From NCBI GenBank assembly GCA_019448385.1, contig JAGTXO010000096.1, positions 1-46,258 of the forward strand: a stretch of DNA of 46,258 bases. The letters are read 5' to 3'. This DNA comes from Diacronema lutheri (taxonomy: Eukaryota > Haptophyta > Pavlovophyceae > Pavlovales > Pavlovaceae). Every line of letters starts with the position of its first letter. The first letter of the stretch is position 1. The notes beneath the pieces are model-generated. The model saw only the letters and a program-made list of their open reading frames with translations, was not told the DNA's origin and did no database searches. The position numbers and the translations under genes were made by a program. Positions 43,984 to 46,258 of the stretch are shown one piece after another.

Positions 43984-44039
43984 GCCCTTGGGATGCGCCG
44001 TGGGCGGGGGAAGGGCGGGAAGGGCGCGGAACGGCCGCG
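43984..44039. promoter_or_regulatory. 56-bp bidirectional start region
   Basis: Only 56 bp separate the ATGs of two divergently transcribed glycosyltransferase genes. The interval contains GC-box-like GGGCGGGG and GGGCGGG and no TATA box. Confidence 0.55.
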
Positions 44040-45379
44040 ATGGCGGTCGGGCGCGAGCGTGGCGGCGCGCGGCCGCGCGACGCGCTCGTCGTGGCGTGCG
44101 CGATGGTGTGCGCGGCGCGCGCGTGCGGCGCGGGCGGCAGCGCGGATGAGCTCGCGCTCGGCGGCTGGCGCGCGCGCAACCGCACGACGAGCGCCGCGCT
44201 CGACTGGCCGACGGCCGGGCGGCAGTGCAACGCGTCGACGCGCGCGGGCGCGCTCGGCTCCGTCGGCGCGCTGCTCTTCGGTGCGCGGCGCTTCGCGTAC
44301 ACACCGGTGCGCGCGGGCCCAGCCGGCGCGCCCGCTGCTCCCGCCGCCACCGATGGCGTCGCGTCGGTCGTCGCGCTGTTGATCGAGTACCGCGCGTCGA
44401 GCGGCACGGTGCAGGGCTTCAGGCAGCGCCTGCCCGGCTGGCACGAGCGGCTGCTCGGGCCACACGGGCTGACGCTGCTGCTCATGCTCGGGCCGCGCAC
44501 GGGCGTGCGCGACATTGCCGGCGTCGTCGACTTCGCCGCGCGCCTCGGCCTCGCGCGCACGCCGTGCGCCGGCGCCGACGCGGCGCGCGCGTGCGCGGCG
44601 CTGCTCGGCGTTGACCGCGGCTACGTTCACTTCGCGCTGCGCACGGCGGGCGCGCCGAGCGCGTCGAGCGTGCTCGTCGGCAGCGTGGACGTGCCGCTCC
44701 CGCGCTGGGCGCTCGGCGTGCGCGCGGCCAAGCTCGACCGCTGGAGGACGCCAATGTGTAACCGCGCCAATTTTGCCTATGTGCGCGCAGCCCGCGCGCG
44801 CCGCGCTGCGAGGGCGGACGGCGTGGCGGGTGCACGGGTGGTGGTGGGGGTGGTGGTGGGGTGGGGGTTGGGGGTGGGGGTGGGGGGGGGGGGGGGGGGG
44901 GGGGGGATGGGGGGGGGGGGGGGGGGGGGGGCGACACGGCGAGGGGCGCAGCAGAGGGCCAGCCGTGCCGCACTGGCAGAGCCAATATCCCACCACACAA
45001 CCGACCCAAAAACAAAATGCGGCGGGCGCGCAGGTGCTTTCCACGGCATTCTACGTGCACGACATGATGCGGTTACGCGTCCTCGATTATTTCGAGTACG
45101 CTTTTAAAATTGACACGGACGTTGCGTTCATCGCACAGCTGCCGCGTGTGGGCGGGCGCACGCTCGGCGAGCAGGCGAGCGCGGCGGGCGCCCTGTTTGT
45201 GAAGACGTCGGACGACGGGATGCGCGACGACGCGAACTGCACGGGCAATTTGAACGACTTTGTCGAGACGTACTTGCGCGCAGAGGGCGCGCGCTGCGGC
45301 GTGGGGCGCGTGCGCGCCGCCGGCGAGCGCGCGCGCGAGTGGGGTGACGCGACCGTGATGGCGTACGGCAACTTTGTAG
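44040..45379 (+). CDS. glycosyltransferase (GT-A/GT15-like), 3' end beyond the window
   Basis: Exon 1 is 44040-44780 and exon 2 45034 to about 45379; intron 44781-45033 (GTGCGC...GCGCAG) contains long G runs. The protein starts with a short basic N-terminus and a hydrophobic stretch ([19 protein letters not shown]), so it enters the secretory pathway. [18 protein letters not shown] is followed by a segment with a CNRANFAY motif, then after the intron [20 protein letters not shown] and IDTDVAFI, a DxD-type metal-nucleotide site. [16 protein letters not shown] ends the visible part and resembles the W-G-D segment of alpha-mannosyltransferases. The coding sequence leads into a donor at 45376 or 45380 and then the hexamer array, so the rest of the gene is missing. 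Confidence 0.6.
44852..44931. repeat. G-rich and poly-G tracts in an intron
   Basis: GGTGGTG units pass into two long G runs broken by AT, inside the predicted intron of the last glycosyltransferase gene. Confidence 0.9.
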
Positions 45380-45396
45380 GTGTGCGCGGCTGGGGC

Positions 45397-46258
45397 GGGT
45401 TCGGGTTCGGGTTCGGGTTCGGGTTCGGGTTCGGGTTCGGGTTCGGGTTCGGGTTCGGGTTCGGGTTCGGGTTCGGGTTCGGGTTCGGGTTCGGGTTCGG
45501 GTTCGGGTTCGGGTTCGGGTTCGGGTTCGGGTTCGGGTTCGGGTTCGGGTTCGGGTTCGGGTTCGGGTTCGGGTTCGGGTTCGGGTTCGGGTTCGGGTTC
45601 GGGTTCGGGTTCGGGTTCGGGTTCGGGTTCGGGTTCGGGTTCGGGTTCGGGTTCGGGTTCGGGTTCGGGTTCGGGTTCGGGTTCGGGTTCGGGTTCGGGT
45701 TCGGGTTCGGGTTCGGGTTCGGGTTCGGGTTCGGGTTCGGGTTCGGGTTCGGGTTCGGGTTCGGGTTCGGGTTCGGGTTCGGGTTCGGGTTCGGGTTCGG
45801 GTTCGGGTTCGGGTTCGGGTTCGGGTTCGGGTTCGGGTTCGGGTTCGGGTTCGGGTTCGGGTTCGGGTTCGGGTTCGGGTTCGGGTTCGGGTTCGGGTTC
45901 GGGTTCGGGTTCGGGTTCGGGTTCGGGTTCGGGTTCGGGTTCGGGTTCGGGTTCGGGTTCGGGGTCGGGTTCGGGTTCGGGTTCGGGTTCGGTTTCGGGT
46001 TACGGTTTCGGGCGGGTTTCGGGTTCGGGTTCGGGTTCGGGTGGGTTCGGGTTCGGGTTCGGGTTCGGGTTCGGGTTCGGGTTCGGGTTCGGGTCGGTCG
46101 GGTTCGGGTTCGGGTTCGGGTTCGGGTTCGGGTTCGGGTTCGGGTTCGGGTTCGGGTTCGGGTTCGGGTTCGGGTTCGGGTTCGGGTTCGGGTTCGGGTT
46201 CGGGTTCGGGTTCGGGTTCGGGTTCGGGTTCGGGTTCGGGTTCGGGTTCGGGTTCGGG
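45397..46258. repeat. TTCGGG hexamer array, about 143 copies, to the window end
   Basis: The hexamer is perfect over most of the array. Variants cluster at about 45961-46100 (GGTTTCGGGTTACGGTTTCG, GGGCGGGTTTCGGG, GGGTGGGTTC, GGGTCGGTCGGG). The G-rich strand runs 5'-3' toward the right edge, as at a right-hand chromosome end. It starts 16-20 bp after a candidate splice donor, so it could equally be an intronic satellite where assembly stopped. Confidence 0.95.

Noticed and set aside
45397-46258. CRISPR-like or other spaced repeat array
   Set aside because: The hexamers are directly contiguous without unique spacers.
1-46258. tRNA and rRNA genes
   Set aside because: No cloverleaf-like tRNA with conserved A and B boxes and no rRNA core sequence was recognised by eye. 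A covariance search could still find one.

Overview
The window looks like nuclear DNA of a very GC-rich single-celled eukaryote, most likely a haptophyte-type or similar high-GC microalga. Evidence for this: genes with short GC-rich introns (donors mostly GTGCGC, two GC-AG introns, acceptors mostly GCGCAG), a calcineurin B gene, a eukaryotic ribosomal protein eL36 gene, an EAF elongation-factor gene, and strong G/C bias at third codon positions. The exact group cannot be fixed from the sequence. Because stop codons are rare at this composition, most long open frames are shadows. Genes were accepted only when protein motifs, frame and splice sites agreed.

Left part (1-9.8 kb): an accessory, decayed region. 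It holds a degraded minus-strand coding remnant (about 0.7-1.5 kb), a foldback element with ~90 bp inverted arms of TGTAGGG-type repeats (1831-2153), a frame-broken Pif1/Helitron-type helicase (2.34-3.86 kb), a USP-type cysteine protease gene (5.67-7.11 kb), and coding-like fragments on the minus strand, including a possible LINE remnant at 7.2-7.4 kb.

Centre (9.8-28.6 kb): one giant plus-strand gene. Three open segments join in frame across two predicted introns (13489-13621 and 26756-26883) into a predicted ~6,178-residue protein. It carries, in order, an Ulp1/C48-like cysteine protease, a possible membrane helix, long Ala/Arg-rich linkers, a second Ulp1-like protease, several poorly defined modules, a YqaJ/lambda-exonuclease-type nuclease, a chromodomain, and at the C-terminus a complete Fanzor (eukaryotic TnpB/OMEGA) RuvC nuclease with D-E-D active site and zinc ribbon, followed by an acidic Asp/Gly tail. 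I regard this as the most interesting content: a possible chromatin-targeted, RNA-guided nuclease polyprotein of a large mobile element. The fusion depends on two predicted introns.

Right part (28.6-46.3 kb): ordinary host genes, tightly packed. These are calcineurin B (minus, 5 exons), eL36 (minus, 3 exons with a 9-nt first exon), a ~2,174-aa coiled-coil protein (plus, 5 exons, introns full of minisatellites), an EAF homologue (plus, 2 exons), a fucosyltransferase-like enzyme (minus, single exon), and a glycosyltransferase with a DxD motif (plus) that is cut off at the right edge. The last two genes diverge from a 56-bp shared start region. The final ~860 bp are a TTCGGG hexamer array whose polarity would fit a chromosome end but which begins just after a candidate intron donor.
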